DNA from: Candidatus Afararchaeum irisae
GTDB lineage: Archaea; Halobacteriota; Halobacteria; Halobacteriales; Afararchaeaceae
Assembly (NCBI GenBank): GCA_034190545.1
Contig: JAXIOF010000023.1
Coordinates: 1 to 40,386, forward strand
Reading direction: 5' to 3'
DNA length: 40,386 nucleotides
In this document: piece after piece, positions 1 to 8,795 of the stretch
Layout: each line of letters begins with the position of its first letter
How positions within the stretch are numbered: the stretch's first letter is position 1
Program-made: the position numbers and the translations under genes
The notes under the pieces: model-generated
Databases searched by the model: none
What the model saw: only the letters and a program-made list of their open reading frames with translations
Told to the model about the DNA's origin: nothing

Positions 1-1045
1 GGCACTCGTCGTTGGTACACCGGAACGTGGCTTGTGCGGCTCTGTTTCCGATGTGACCGCACTCGTAGCACATCTGGCTGGTGTACTCCGGTCGGACGTA
101 CTCGACTGGAATACCGGCCTCTCGCGCTTTGTCCTCGACGCGGTTCTGTAACCGAGCGAACGCCCACGCATGGAGTCGTCGGTTCATATACGCGCCGTAG
201 TCCAATTCTTCGCGGATATACGTCAGATTCTCCATCACCAGCACCGGCTTCTCGAATTGCCGGGCGTACTCGACGGCCTGCCGAGACGCCTTCTCGACAA
301 TATCGGTGAGCGCGTTCTGGTAGTGGTTGAATCGCTCGTTCATCCGCCACTCGGCGGCGTCACGCTCTTGAAGGCGCTTCAGGGTGGTGTGCATCTCTTT
401 TCGGAGATGTTTGGCACGGCTCCCGTCACACACGAACGGGCCAGTTGGTGAACCGTCCTTGAGGGCACAGCCCGTTATCAGGGCAGTTTCACCAATGTCC
501 AGACCGATGTGCGTCACGTCGTCGCCGTCTGTCGCGTAGTCGGGTTCTTCGAACGGAAACTCGACAGTGACGTGTAGCGTCCACGATGTACGATTCCGTT
601 GCAGTCGGAGTTGGCCTGCCGACGCTTCACCGTCCACGAGGTCGTGCCACAGACCCTCCTGTTCGGGGTTGATGCGAAGAGGTATCCAGAAATTCGTTCC
701 GCGACCGGGCTGGGGCACCCACCACGTAAACTCGTAGTCCCGTTCCGGTGAGTGGTCGAACTCGGCGGCTTGGTTGGTGAGTCGAACCGGGTGGTCGTCG
801 TCCAACTCCTGTGCATCGTAGATTCCGTGCAGTTGCGGGACGTAGTTGCACAGAGCCGCTTTCGCCTGATACGGGAGGTCGTAAGGTGTCACCACGTCAC
901 TGGTTGCGCTCATCGTGTCACACCCGGCGTCGAATGCCTCGTGTAGACCCTCACGGTAGGTTTCGAGCAGGTCACACAGTTTCCGCTCCTTGTGTGCTGT
1001 CGGCGGCGCGAGGGTCGCTTCGAGCGTCTTAGTCGTCGTTTCCAT
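1..1045 (-). CDS. tnpB: RNA-guided nuclease TnpB (IS1341-type), C-terminus cut off by the window edge
   Basis: The frame is open from ATG at 1045 to base 1, giving at least 348 residues. An N-terminal OrfB region precedes a RuvC-like core: Asp183 in HIGLDIGETALI, Glu272 in PVLVMENL, then a zinc ribbon with Cys326, Cys329, Cys343 and Cys348 at the very edge. The last RuvC aspartate should follow just outside the window. TnpB proteins of this family cut DNA using a guide RNA made from the element's own end; that end is not in the window. The coding region is uninterrupted, so the protein may be active. It overlaps the small upstream ORF by 17 nt. Confidence 0.92.
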   Translation of the reverse strand, partial: METTTKTLEATLAPPTAHKERKLCDLLETYREGLHEAFDAGCDTMSATSDVVTPYDLPYQAKAALCNYVPQLHGIYDAQELDDDHPVRLTNQAAEFDHSPERDYEFTWWVPQPGRGTNFWIPLRINPEQEGLWHDLVDGEASAGQLRLQRNRTSWTLHVTVEFPFEEPDYATDGDDVTHIGLDIGETALITGCALKDGSPTGPFVCDGSRAKHLRKEMHTTLKRLQERDAAEWRMNERFNHYQNALTDIVEKASRQAVEYARQFEKPVLVMENLTYIREELDYGAYMNRRLHAWAFARLQNRVEDKAREAGIPVEYVRPEYTSQMCYECGHIGNRAAQATFRCTNDEC

Positions 1046-1172
1046 CTGTCTCTAACCCTTGTTCAATTAGCTCGCGGTAGGCACGCGGATGGCGGATGCC
1101 ATTCTCACGAGCGTACTCTTTGACTCGCTCGTGTAGGTCGCCACCGCGCTCCATATCTATCTCCGTTCGCAC
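1029..1172 (-). CDS. small conserved ORF preceding tnpB
   Basis: A 47-residue ORF if read from GTG at 1172, or 41 residues from ATG at 1154. It is charged and probably helical (MERGGDLHERVKEY and onwards) and ends GNDD. It overlaps the tnpB start by 17 nt, which suggests translational coupling. Small helical ORFs of this kind sit in front of many haloarchaeal tnpB genes; their role is unknown to me. It could be an accessory or antitoxin-like DNA-binding peptide, but nothing in the sequence proves that. The start codon is uncertain. Confidence 0.6.
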   Translation of the reverse strand: MRTEIDMERGGDLHERVKEYARENGIRHPRAYRELIEQGLETDGNDD

Positions 1173-1275
1173 AAGAATTTGTACGTTTCTGCCCTACTAA
1201 ATACTTACGTTGGGTATTCAGTCAGGCAACAGTCACGGAGATTGTGGCACGGAGCTTACGCGATTCACTCCCGTT

Positions 1276-1378
1276 CGCCAGACTGCGTCTGGCGGGCAAC
1301 CAGAATCCTGTGGATTCTGGGTGACGTCCCCAGAACGCGAAGCGTTCTGGTGTGCGAACAAATCGCGCAGCGATTTGT
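1276..1378. repeat. array of four perfect hairpins, left copy
   Basis: Four different palindromes follow one another: 1276-1294 (8-bp arms), 1300-1320, 1330-1350 and 1358-1378 (9-bp arms), each with a 3-nt loop. They are separated by 5, 9 and 7 nt. The first three are identical, in reverse orientation, to the three tnpB-proximal hairpins of the array at the right end of the window; the fourth differs. The spacer between hairpins two and three contains ACGT and the next contains GTGC, as in the right copy. The array lies on the 5' side of tnpB, not at its 3' end where guide RNAs are usually encoded. Confidence 0.85.
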
Positions 1379-1504
1379 CAACGCCCTGTTCGGTTCTCGG
1401 GTCTGACTAAGCGTCGGAACACTCGTCGTTCGCGGGAAGGGCGGGATTCTCTCGCTGTATCAAGATAGAGGCTTTTTTGTGGTCTCCGCTTTACTCTAAG
1501 CCTA

Positions 1505-2920
<1,416 letters not shown>

Positions 2921-2952
2921 AGCCATTTCAACCTTCACGACTTATTTCTTTC

Positions 2953-3345
2953 ATGGACAGGGATCTAGAGACGGAGTACGACGGACGCGACCTGCCCGAG
3001 GGCTGGGTCGTCTGGTCCGAGGACGAGGGCGTCGTGATCTGTTACCGACCCGACGTCTTCAACGCTGAGGACTACCCACGACGGTGCCTACCCCTCGTGA
3101 CTGTCGTCGAGGCTGACACCGGGAGCATAGGCGGACGTACCGGCTGGAGGGTCAGCCTCTTCGTGGAGGTCGACGTCGAGGCACACACCGTGGGACGTGT
3201 TCTTCCCGACTACGACGCCGCAGTCGACTACATGGTCGAGGTAGCCGAGGAGTTCAACGCCGGCGACTTCGACCTCCGGGGCTTCTACGCTGAGGAGGAC
3301 GTACGTGACGACTACATAGAACGGATAGAAGAAGAGATAGACTAA
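2953..3345 (+). CDS. conserved haloarchaeal protein, DUF5820-like
   Basis: A 130-residue, strongly acidic cytoplasmic protein with no signal peptide or membrane segment. It opens with LPEGWVVWSEDEGVVICYRP, a mixed beta-strand start that resembles the haloarchaeal family I know as DUF5820; that assignment is from memory and tentative. The second half contains RVLPDYDAAVDYMVEVAEEF and an acidic C-terminus. Function is unknown. It lies 32 nt after fumC on the same strand and converges with pspA, the two stop codons being 5 nt apart. Its codon use matches the host genes, so it is a resident rather than recently acquired gene. Confidence 0.75.
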   Translation: MDRDLETEYDGRDLPEGWVVWSEDEGVVICYRPDVFNAEDYPRRCLPLVTVVEADTGSIGGRTGWRVSLFVEVDVEAHTVGRVLPDYDAAVDYMVEVAEEFNAGDFDLRGFYAEEDVRDDYIERIEEEID

Positions 3346-3350
3346 CTAAA

Positions 3351-4169
3351 CTATCCCTCGTTATCGTTATCTTTCTTTATCTCCTCAAGCTCCTTCTCGA
3401 CCTCGTCGTCGGTCTCTGAGTCCCTGCTCTCACTCTCTCCCGAATCCTTCCCGTCGCCGTCCTTTTCCGTCTCCCCGCCCCCCTCTTTCTTGAGAGTCTC
3501 AAGCTCCTCCTCAACGGCGTTCTGAGACGAGATCTCTTCTAACTCGTCGTCTATCGAGTCGGAGTCCTCGAACGGCGACTCTAAGTCGCCTTCCTGATCC
3601 ATCTCGTCTAGGGCTTCCGAACGCGCCTTCATCTCGTCGAGCTCTTCCTGTGCCCTCTCGACAGTCCTGTCGATGTTCTCCATCTCGTCGCCCGCGCCGC
3701 TCACAGCCTCATTGACCTTCACCGACGCCTCGGCGGCGGAGTACTCCGCTTTCATGCTATCCTTCTTCGTCTTGAAGTCCTCTATCTTCGTCCTGAGCCT
3801 CTCGCGTTTCTCCTTGAGATCTTTCTCCTGTGTCTCAAGACGCTGTATCTTCTCGTCAAGATCCTCTATCTGTGACACAGCAGACTGCTTCTTTTCGAGA
3901 GCCTTCCTCGCTAAGTCGTCCCTGTCCTGATCCACGGCTTCACGTGCCTGCTTATTGCGTTCGTCGACTTCTTCCTCTAACTTCCTCTTCCTCATCTCAA
4001 GACGTTTCTTAGACGTCTTGAGGTCTGTGAGTCCCTTGTTGACCTTCTGTTCCTCGTCCTTGAGATCCTCGTAAGCCTGGTCGAGTGTCTCGTACGGATC
4101 CTCGAAACGTCCTATAAGAGAGTTCAGCTTAGTACGTACGAGGTTGGTGAGACGCTGTATCACTCCCAT
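3351..4169 (-). CDS. pspA: PspA/IM30 (ESCRT-III-like) membrane-protection protein
   Basis: The first 25 residues (MGVIQRLTNLVRTKLNSLIG) form the amphipathic helix with which PspA family proteins bind membranes. It is followed by DPYETLDQAYEDLKDEEQKV and a long charged coiled coil to about residue 185. The remaining 85 residues are an acidic, Ser/Asp/Glu-rich tail, making the protein (272 residues) longer than bacterial PspA (about 220). Family members polymerise on stressed membranes; a similar envelope role in this cell is inferred. A TATA-like ACTTATC (minus strand, 4192-4200) lies about 25-30 nt before the ATG. No PspBC-type partners are adjacent. Confidence 0.88.
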   Translation of the reverse strand: MGVIQRLTNLVRTKLNSLIGRFEDPYETLDQAYEDLKDEEQKVNKGLTDLKTSKKRLEMRKRKLEEEVDERNKQAREAVDQDRDDLARKALEKKQSAVSQIEDLDEKIQRLETQEKDLKEKRERLRTKIEDFKTKKDSMKAEYSAAEASVKVNEAVSGAGDEMENIDRTVERAQEELDEMKARSEALDEMDQEGDLESPFEDSDSIDDELEEISSQNAVEEELETLKKEGGGETEKDGDGKDSGESESRDSETDDEVEKELEEIKKDNDNEG

Positions 4170-4219
4170 AAAGGAATTTGGCGTCTTAAACAGATAAGTC
4201 TAAGGCAAGTCGTACGTCA

Positions 4220-5242
4220 CTAAGCTATTGCCGAGACGAGACGTTCGAGATGTATCCTCTCGTTGTTGCCCCCTGCCTCCGACATCTCGTCCTCGACCTC
4301 TCCTATCAGACGTACTATCCTCGCTGCCTCAGTGTCGTCTATCTCAGACCTGCGTACTTCGTCTACGAGAGCTTCGAGTATCTCGACACCCGAGAAGCCC
4401 TCGTCTATCAGAAGGTCGTCGATAACATCTACTGCGTCTTCGAAGTTACCCTCGCGCGACAGACTCAGCACCTCGCCGATGTCTCCACCTGTGACCGAGT
4501 CTATGACGTCGTTCGCGTTCGACATCGTGATGACGTCTTTCTCCGAGGCGACCGTCTGTAGGGTCAGAACCGCCTCACGCAGGTTTCCGTCGGCTTCCTC
4601 GGCTATGAACTCCAGACCCATACCGTCGTACTCGATGTCTTCCTCGCGGGCTATCTGCCTGAGTCTGTCCCTCACGCGGTCTCTCGTCGGAGCACCCAGG
4701 GACACAGAGAAACACCTCGATCTTATCGGAGGTATCACGGCTGAAGACAACCGCGTCGTGAGTATGAACTGGCACGTCTCGGAGTGACGTTCCATCACCC
4801 TTCTGAGCGACTCCTGAAAGTCACGTCTCATGCTCTCGGCGTTGTCGATTACGAGGGTCTTGAATCCGGTTCCGACAGTCGTGTGTGAGGCGATCTCCTT
4901 GAGGACGTGGTTCATGAGGTCTGCCTTCGACGAGTTACGGCGTCTCTTCGAGGTTATGAAGCCCTCGAAACGCGGGTCATCGGCTATCTCCTTCTTAGTC
5001 ATTCCGAAGAAGTCGGAGGCGTTGAGGACGAAGACCGAGTTCTCGTATGCGTCTCCGTGTTCCTCGCTCGCTATCGCTTTGGCTGCGGCGGTCTTTCCGA
5101 CCCCCTCGGAGCCGTGTATCAGCGCGTTGAGGCGTCCCTCGGCTACGTTCCTCAGGAGACTCTCGGCGTCGGGATGTACGGACGAGACCTCGTCGATGCT
5201 TCGAGGTGAGTGCTTAGAAGTCCAGAGATCCGACTCGGTCAT
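4220..5242 (-). CDS. rfcC: replication factor C small subunit 2 (clamp-loader AAA+ ATPase)
   Basis: Part of the clamp loader that places PCNA on primed DNA. The 340-residue protein has a Walker A motif GSEGVGKT at about residue 44, followed by AAA+ core and lid and a C-terminal helical collar. The arginine-finger motif appears as PIRSRC near residue 172. The Walker B position reads VIDNAES rather than the usual DEADS, which points to the divergent haloarchaeal RfcC subunit rather than the fully canonical small subunit. The gene follows pssA on the same strand, but a TATA element overlapping the pssA stop suggests its own promoter. Confidence 0.85.
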   Translation of the reverse strand: MTESDLWTSKHSPRSIDEVSSVHPDAESLLRNVAEGRLNALIHGSEGVGKTAAAKAIASEEHGDAYENSVFVLNASDFFGMTKKEIADDPRFEGFITSKRRRNSSKADLMNHVLKEIASHTTVGTGFKTLVIDNAESMRRDFQESLRRVMERHSETCQFILTTRLSSAVIPPIRSRCFSVSLGAPTRDRVRDRLRQIAREEDIEYDGMGLEFIAEEADGNLREAVLTLQTVASEKDVITMSNANDVIDSVTGGDIGEVLSLSREGNFEDAVDVIDDLLIDEGFSGVEILEALVDEVRRSEIDDTEAARIVRLIGEVEDEMSEAGGNNERIHLERLVSAIA

Positions 5243-5270
5243 GGTATAGAAGAGATAAGTCTCCTCTCGG

Positions 5271-5277
5271 TATAAAC
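5271..5277 (-). promoter_or_regulatory. TATA element for rfcC
   Basis: GTTTATA on the minus strand, 29-35 nt before the rfcC ATG at 5242, the spacing expected for a nearly leaderless archaeal transcript. It runs up to the edge of the pssA stop codon, so rfcC can probably be transcribed separately from pssA. Confidence 0.6.
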
Positions 5278-5958
5278 TCAGTGACCTTCTTTCTCAGGGT
5301 TCGGGTATAGCGACGATCCTCCGACGACGAAGAGGACGAGGAAGACGAGAAGTAGACGCGGCAGAGCCGACCCCGCTACGTCGGGAAAGACACCCGAGGC
5401 TCCTATGAGTCCACCCATCAGTACTGCGTCTCTCTCTCTGAGGTCGGGGTACGACGTGTCGATCACCATGAGGTACGCGAGTACAGACGTGAGACCGACG
5501 AAGAAGACTGACGGAGTCCCGAGGTCGGAGAGGTAAGCCGACGCGACTGTGATACCCGAGAGTGTCGACGGTACTCCCGTGAACCCCGGTGAGTCGGAGT
5601 CCTTGACGTTGTAGACCGCAAGACGTACGACCGCCGAGAGGAGAAAGACGACGGGGAGAACCGAGATGTACGTGTACTCGCCTCTCGTGAGGACATAGAC
5701 GAGCGAGGCGGGCACGAGACCGAACGAGACTGCGTCAGCGAGTGAGTCGAGTTCGACGCCTATCTGACTCGTTCCCGACTGACGCGCTAATATACCGTCG
5801 AGTCCGTCGGCGACCCCGGCTATCAGAACCAGGCGCGCCGCTGTATCTGTGTCACCTGAGAGGAGGAAGGTAACCGCGGCGAACCCCAGAGCCGTGTTAG
5901 TGAGAGAGACGACGTCAGGAGTCCGAAGCAGAGTCACGAGTCGGGGTCGTGGTGCCAT
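5278..5958 (-). CDS. pssA: CDP-archaeol/CDP-diacylglycerol serine transferase (PssA-like phosphatidyltransferase)
   Basis: A CDP-alcohol phosphatidyltransferase that joins a CDP-activated lipid to serine; in archaea the expected product is archaetidylserine. The catalytic signature DG-x2-AR-x8-G-x3-D-x3-D reads DGLDGILARQ followed by GVELDSLAD near residue 60-85. About six hydrophobic membrane segments cover the 226 residues. I place the start at ATG 5958 (MAPRPRLVTLL) rather than an upstream TTG, because CCTTTATG lies 27-34 nt before it. The serine specificity is inferred from the LDSLADAVSFG context typical of PssA; archaetidylglycerol or inositol transferases are less likely. Confidence 0.87.
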   Translation of the reverse strand: MAPRPRLVTLLRTPDVVSLTNTALGFAAVTFLLSGDTDTAARLVLIAGVADGLDGILARQSGTSQIGVELDSLADAVSFGLVPASLVYVLTRGEYTYISVLPVVFLLSAVVRLAVYNVKDSDSPGFTGVPSTLSGITVASAYLSDLGTPSVFFVGLTSVLAYLMVIDTSYPDLRERDAVLMGGLIGASGVFPDVAGSALPRLLLVFLVLFVVGGSSLYPNPEKEGH

Positions 5959-5984
5959 CTGAAACAACGCGTGGTGTCCGTGAG

Positions 5985-5992
5985 CATAAAGG
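5985..5992 (-). promoter_or_regulatory. TATA element for pssA
   Basis: CCTTTATG on the minus strand, 27-34 nt before the ATG at 5958. It supports that ATG over the TTG nine bases upstream and a leaderless or near-leaderless mRNA. Confidence 0.55.
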
Positions 5993-6034
5993 CTTCGTGT
6001 CTCGTACCGCGGCGTACTCGGGGACTCCGACAGA

Positions 6035-6046
6035 TTTAACTTAAAC
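6035..6046 (+). promoter_or_regulatory. TATA element for the microprotein-hemA pair
   Basis: TTTAACTTAAAC lies 19-30 nt before the ATG of the 42-residue ORF at 6065. It is the only clear promoter ahead of hemA, so the two genes are probably co-transcribed. Confidence 0.55.
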
Positions 6047-6064
6047 TGTGGTATAGTATGACGT

Positions 6065-6193
6065 ATGCAAGTGTTTGGGCTGGAACAAGGAAGCAGTACC
6101 TACTGGGCTTTGGTCACGGCTATAGGACTAGTCGTAGTCGGTGTTATAATACTCAACCAGATACTCAGCGGGACACTCGTACTCAAAGACTAG
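6065..6193 (+). CDS. single-pass membrane microprotein upstream of hemA
   Basis: A 42-residue ORF with a short polar start (MQVFGLEQGSSTYW) and one hydrophobic segment (ALVTAIGLVVVGVIILNQIL), ending LVLKD. A TATA element sits at the leaderless distance ahead of it and the stop codon is 6 nt before the hemA start, so it looks like the first gene of a hemA transcript. I do not recognise the family. Coding is supported by the promoter position, the clean hydrophobic segment and host-like codons such as ATA; there is no homology evidence. Possible roles are membrane anchoring or regulation of the neighbouring enzyme, both speculative. Confidence 0.6.
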   Translation: MQVFGLEQGSSTYWALVTAIGLVVVGVIILNQILSGTLVLKD

Positions 6194-6199
6194 CCTGAG

Positions 6200-7507
6200 A
6201 TGTCTGAGATCAGGAGCCTTCTTGTAACTCACAAGTGGGCGGAGGTCAACGAGCTAGAGGAGGTCTGTAAGCCCGACATAGACTACCTCCTAGAGAGTCT
6301 GGAGTCTAAGAAGGGGATTCGGGAGGCGTTCGTGCTCCAGACGTGTAACAGAGCCGAGTTCTACGTTACGGGTGACTCGCCGAGGGAGGCTCTCCAGGAG
6401 ATCGCCGACGAGATAGAGATAGACCGCGAGCTCAGGAAGTATAAGGGACACACAGAGTCGGTACGTCATCTGATGCGTCTCGCGTGTGGTCTCGAAAGCA
6501 TGGTTCTCGGCGAGGACGAGATACTCGGTCAGATAAGGGAGGCGTACCACGAGGCTTCCGAGAAGGGTCATCTTGACAGCACCCTCGACACAGCCATAAT
6601 AAAGTCGATACATCTCGGCGAGAGGGCGCGTTCGGAGACACGTATAAACGAGGGCAATGCCTCGATGGGAAGTGCAGCCGTCGAGGTCGCGAAGGAACGT
6701 CTAGGCGACCTCTCGGGTATAACAGTTCTCGTGATAGGCGCGGGAGACATGGGCGAGCTAGTCTCGAAGGCTCTCGCTTCGAGGGACAAGGAGTACGACG
6801 ACATACTCGTGGCTAACCGGACGTTCGAGACGGCTGCGAAGCTCGCAGACGACATAGGTGGCGAGCCCGTCAAGTTCGCCGAGCTATCGAGACATCTCCA
6901 CGACGCCGACATAGTCGTGACAGCGACGGGTGCTCCCCATCCCATATTCGACAAGTCAGACCTTGATGGGCACGAACTCCTCGTAGTCGACCTCGCCAAC
7001 CCGCGTGACGTCAACCAGAACGCCGACGAACTCGACGACGTAGATGTCGTAGACATAGACGATCTCTCACAGGTCAGCGACTCGTCTCTTCAGACACGCA
7101 GAGAGGCGGCAGAGAGGGTGGAGGAGATGATCTCGGACGAGATGGAGGTTCTCGAACGCAAGCTCAACGAGAAGGCGGCACAGGAGATGCTTTCGAGGAT
7201 CTACAGCTACGCCGAGGGTCTGAGAGAGACAGAGACCCAGAGAGCCTTCGAGAGACTCGAGGAGAACGGAAGAGGACTCTCCGACGACGAGAAGGAGATA
7301 ATAAACGACCTCACTCGGTCGCTCGTCTCACAGCTTCTCTCCGACCCCACGAAGTCGCTCAAGAAGGCGGCGGCGTCAGAGGACTACGAGACACTCCAGT
7401 CGGCGTCACGTATATTCCGCCTCAGCGACTCGGAGTCGTCAGAGCCCCCGGCTCCGACAGGGGCACGTGAGGAGGTCGGCTACGTACCGGGTTCGAGTGA
7501 GTCGTAG
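6200..7507 (+). CDS. hemA: glutamyl-tRNA reductase
   Basis: Reduces glutamyl-tRNA(Glu) with NADPH to glutamate-1-semialdehyde, the first committed step of heme, siroheme and corrinoid synthesis by the C5 pathway. The active-site cysteine is Cys49 in LQTCNRAEFYV. The SAMCGLE-like region reads ACGLESMVLGEDEILGQ, the Rossmann NADPH domain begins VLVIGAGDMGELV, and a helical dimerisation domain follows. At 435 residues it is family length with a Ser/Pro-rich acidic tail. Start ATG 6200 lies 6 nt after the microprotein stop. Its 3' end overlaps the convergent rhodanese gene by 28 bp. No other heme genes are present in the window. Confidence 0.95.
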   Translation: MSEIRSLLVTHKWAEVNELEEVCKPDIDYLLESLESKKGIREAFVLQTCNRAEFYVTGDSPREALQEIADEIEIDRELRKYKGHTESVRHLMRLACGLESMVLGEDEILGQIREAYHEASEKGHLDSTLDTAIIKSIHLGERARSETRINEGNASMGSAAVEVAKERLGDLSGITVLVIGAGDMGELVSKALASRDKEYDDILVANRTFETAAKLADDIGGEPVKFAELSRHLHDADIVVTATGAPHPIFDKSDLDGHELLVVDLANPRDVNQNADELDDVDVVDIDDLSQVSDSSLQTRREAAERVEEMISDEMEVLERKLNEKAAQEMLSRIYSYAEGLRETETQRAFERLEENGRGLSDDEKEIINDLTRSLVSQLLSDPTKSLKKAAASEDYETLQSASRIFRLSDSESSEPPAPTGAREEVGYVPGSSES

Positions 7508-8685
7508 AGTATCTCAAGCAGTTCATCGGAGCCGTACGAACTTTGTTCTACGCCGTAGTCTTCTCCACCGGGGAAGCCTCCGTACTCCTCGGCTCTCTCG
7601 TATGCCCATCCACCACCGGGCGGCAGGTCTGTTATGGGTGTTATCTGGTTTCCTCCCCACTCCTCGTAGGCTCCCTCGTAGACACGGACGTTGTATCCCA
7701 TGTCTGTCAGGAGAGGGAGCGGCAGAGCACCCCTAACGGCTGTCTGGCAGTACGAGATAACGGTCTGGTCGCGGCTTATACCTAACTCTCCGAGCTCCGA
7801 CGATACCTCGTCGACAGGACGCAGATGTGCGGGGCTACGGATTATCTCGCTAGTTCCCACGGTCGTTAGCTCGTCGTTGTCGGGGTCTGTGAGGAGACGT
7901 CTCCACGGAAGAAGCTCCGCGCCGGGTATATGTCCCCCGCGGTGGTTCATCCCCTCGCGCGAGCCGCTGGGTCCTCCGTGGCGTCTCACCTCTGTCCCGG
8001 TGTACTCGACGAAGTCCCTGTTGTCTACGAAGACAGCCGAGTCGTCGTTGAGATGTCTCATAACGTCGACTCCGGTCACGATGAGATCCTCCGCGGGACC
8101 GTTGTGTGAGTAGTCGGCTTCTGATGGCTCGGCTAAGCTCTCTGAGGTCGCGCCTCCCTCCTCGACCCAGTAGGTTCGGTTGCCCTCGAAGAGCTTTACG
8201 TCTCCCTCGTGTCCCGCCCAGATGAAGCTCTTGACGACCGTAGCCGCCCAGAGACCTCCGAACTCGTCGTAGACCACGACGTCGTCTGTCTCCGAGATAC
8301 CGTTCTGACCGAAGACTTCGGCGAGGTCGTCGGGTCTCTTCATGATGCCGTTGACCTCGAAATGGAGAGGCGTCGCCGGAGCCCCCCTCGTCTGACCCGC
8401 GTCGAGCCCGACAGCACCGTCTATGTACCCCGTACCGTCGACGGGACTAGCGTCTACCACGGTCACGTCGTCTATGTTGTCGGAGAGCCAAGAAGCAGTC
8501 GCGACGTGTTGAGCCTCTTCCCACGACTCTATGTCGGAGCCTCCACCTGAGTCCGATCCAGTCCCCCCACCACCATCCTGCCCCCCCGTCTGTTGCGTTT
8601 CTGTCTGCCCCATACACCCCGCTACTGACACTCCCCCCGTTACTACACCGACCTTCTTAAGGAAGTCACGTCTCGATTCTTTCAT
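7480..8685 (-). CDS. exported two-domain rhodanese lipoprotein (thiosulfate sulfurtransferase-like)
   Basis: The N-terminus has a twin-arginine signal (SRRDFLKK) and a lipobox SVAGC with Cys24 as the lipid site, then a Gly/Ser/Gln-rich linker, so it should be tethered outside the membrane. Two rhodanese domains follow. The second holds the active cysteine, Cys313 in SYCQTAVRG; the first has EFGGLWAA in the loop and lacks a cysteine, as in other tandem rhodaneses. Such enzymes move sulfane sulfur from thiosulfate or a similar donor to an acceptor; the physiological substrate is unknown. Length is 401 residues. The stop lies inside the hemA 3' end. Confidence 0.88.
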   Translation of the reverse strand: MKESRRDFLKKVGVVTGGVSVAGCMGQTETQQTGGQDGGGGTGSDSGGGSDIESWEEAQHVATASWLSDNIDDVTVVDASPVDGTGYIDGAVGLDAGQTRGAPATPLHFEVNGIMKRPDDLAEVFGQNGISETDDVVVYDEFGGLWAATVVKSFIWAGHEGDVKLFEGNRTYWVEEGGATSESLAEPSEADYSHNGPAEDLIVTGVDVMRHLNDDSAVFVDNRDFVEYTGTEVRRHGGPSGSREGMNHRGGHIPGAELLPWRRLLTDPDNDELTTVGTSEIIRSPAHLRPVDEVSSELGELGISRDQTVISYCQTAVRGALPLPLLTDMGYNVRVYEGAYEEWGGNQITPITDLPPGGGWAYERAEEYGGFPGGEDYGVEQSSYGSDELLEILYDSLEPGT

Positions 8686-8691
8686 TTTGTT

Positions 8692-8731
8692 TCCCCCGAT
8701 TGACCACCTACCAATCCGAGACTCATATATC
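8692..8731 (-). promoter_or_regulatory. promoter and ribosome-binding site of the rhodanese lipoprotein gene
   Basis: On the minus strand AGATATATGAG ends at 8723, about 38-46 nt before the ATG, and a GGGGGAA purine run (8692-8698) sits 7 nt before it. This gene therefore seems to have a short leader with a Shine-Dalgarno site, unlike many of its neighbours. Confidence 0.5.
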
Positions 8732-8759
8732 TAGGGCTCGTCTCCGTGACAACGACAGC

Positions 8760-8767
8760 CTTTTAGA
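8760..8767 (+). promoter_or_regulatory. TATA element for aglJ
   Basis: CTTTTAGA lies 29-36 nt before the aglJ ATG at 8796. The promoter is divergent from that of the rhodanese gene. Confidence 0.45.
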
Positions 8768-8795
8768 GCCAGTCACACATTCCTAACCCAACTAC

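Larger units (their letters stand above)
1..1405 (-). mobile_element. IS200/IS605-group, TnpB-only (IS1341-type) element, truncated by the window edge
   Basis: The element comprises a tnpB gene read leftward, a small overlapping ORF just upstream of it, and an array of four hairpins behind them. No TnpA-like gene is visible, so this is the TnpB-only form. An 85-nt part of its upstream region (1271-1355) recurs exactly, inverted, at 40236-40320. Codon use differs from the neighbouring host genes and GGCC occurs four times in this 1 kb, against about twice in all the host genes. The inner boundary near 1380-1405 is an estimate; the other end lies outside the window. Confidence 0.85.
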
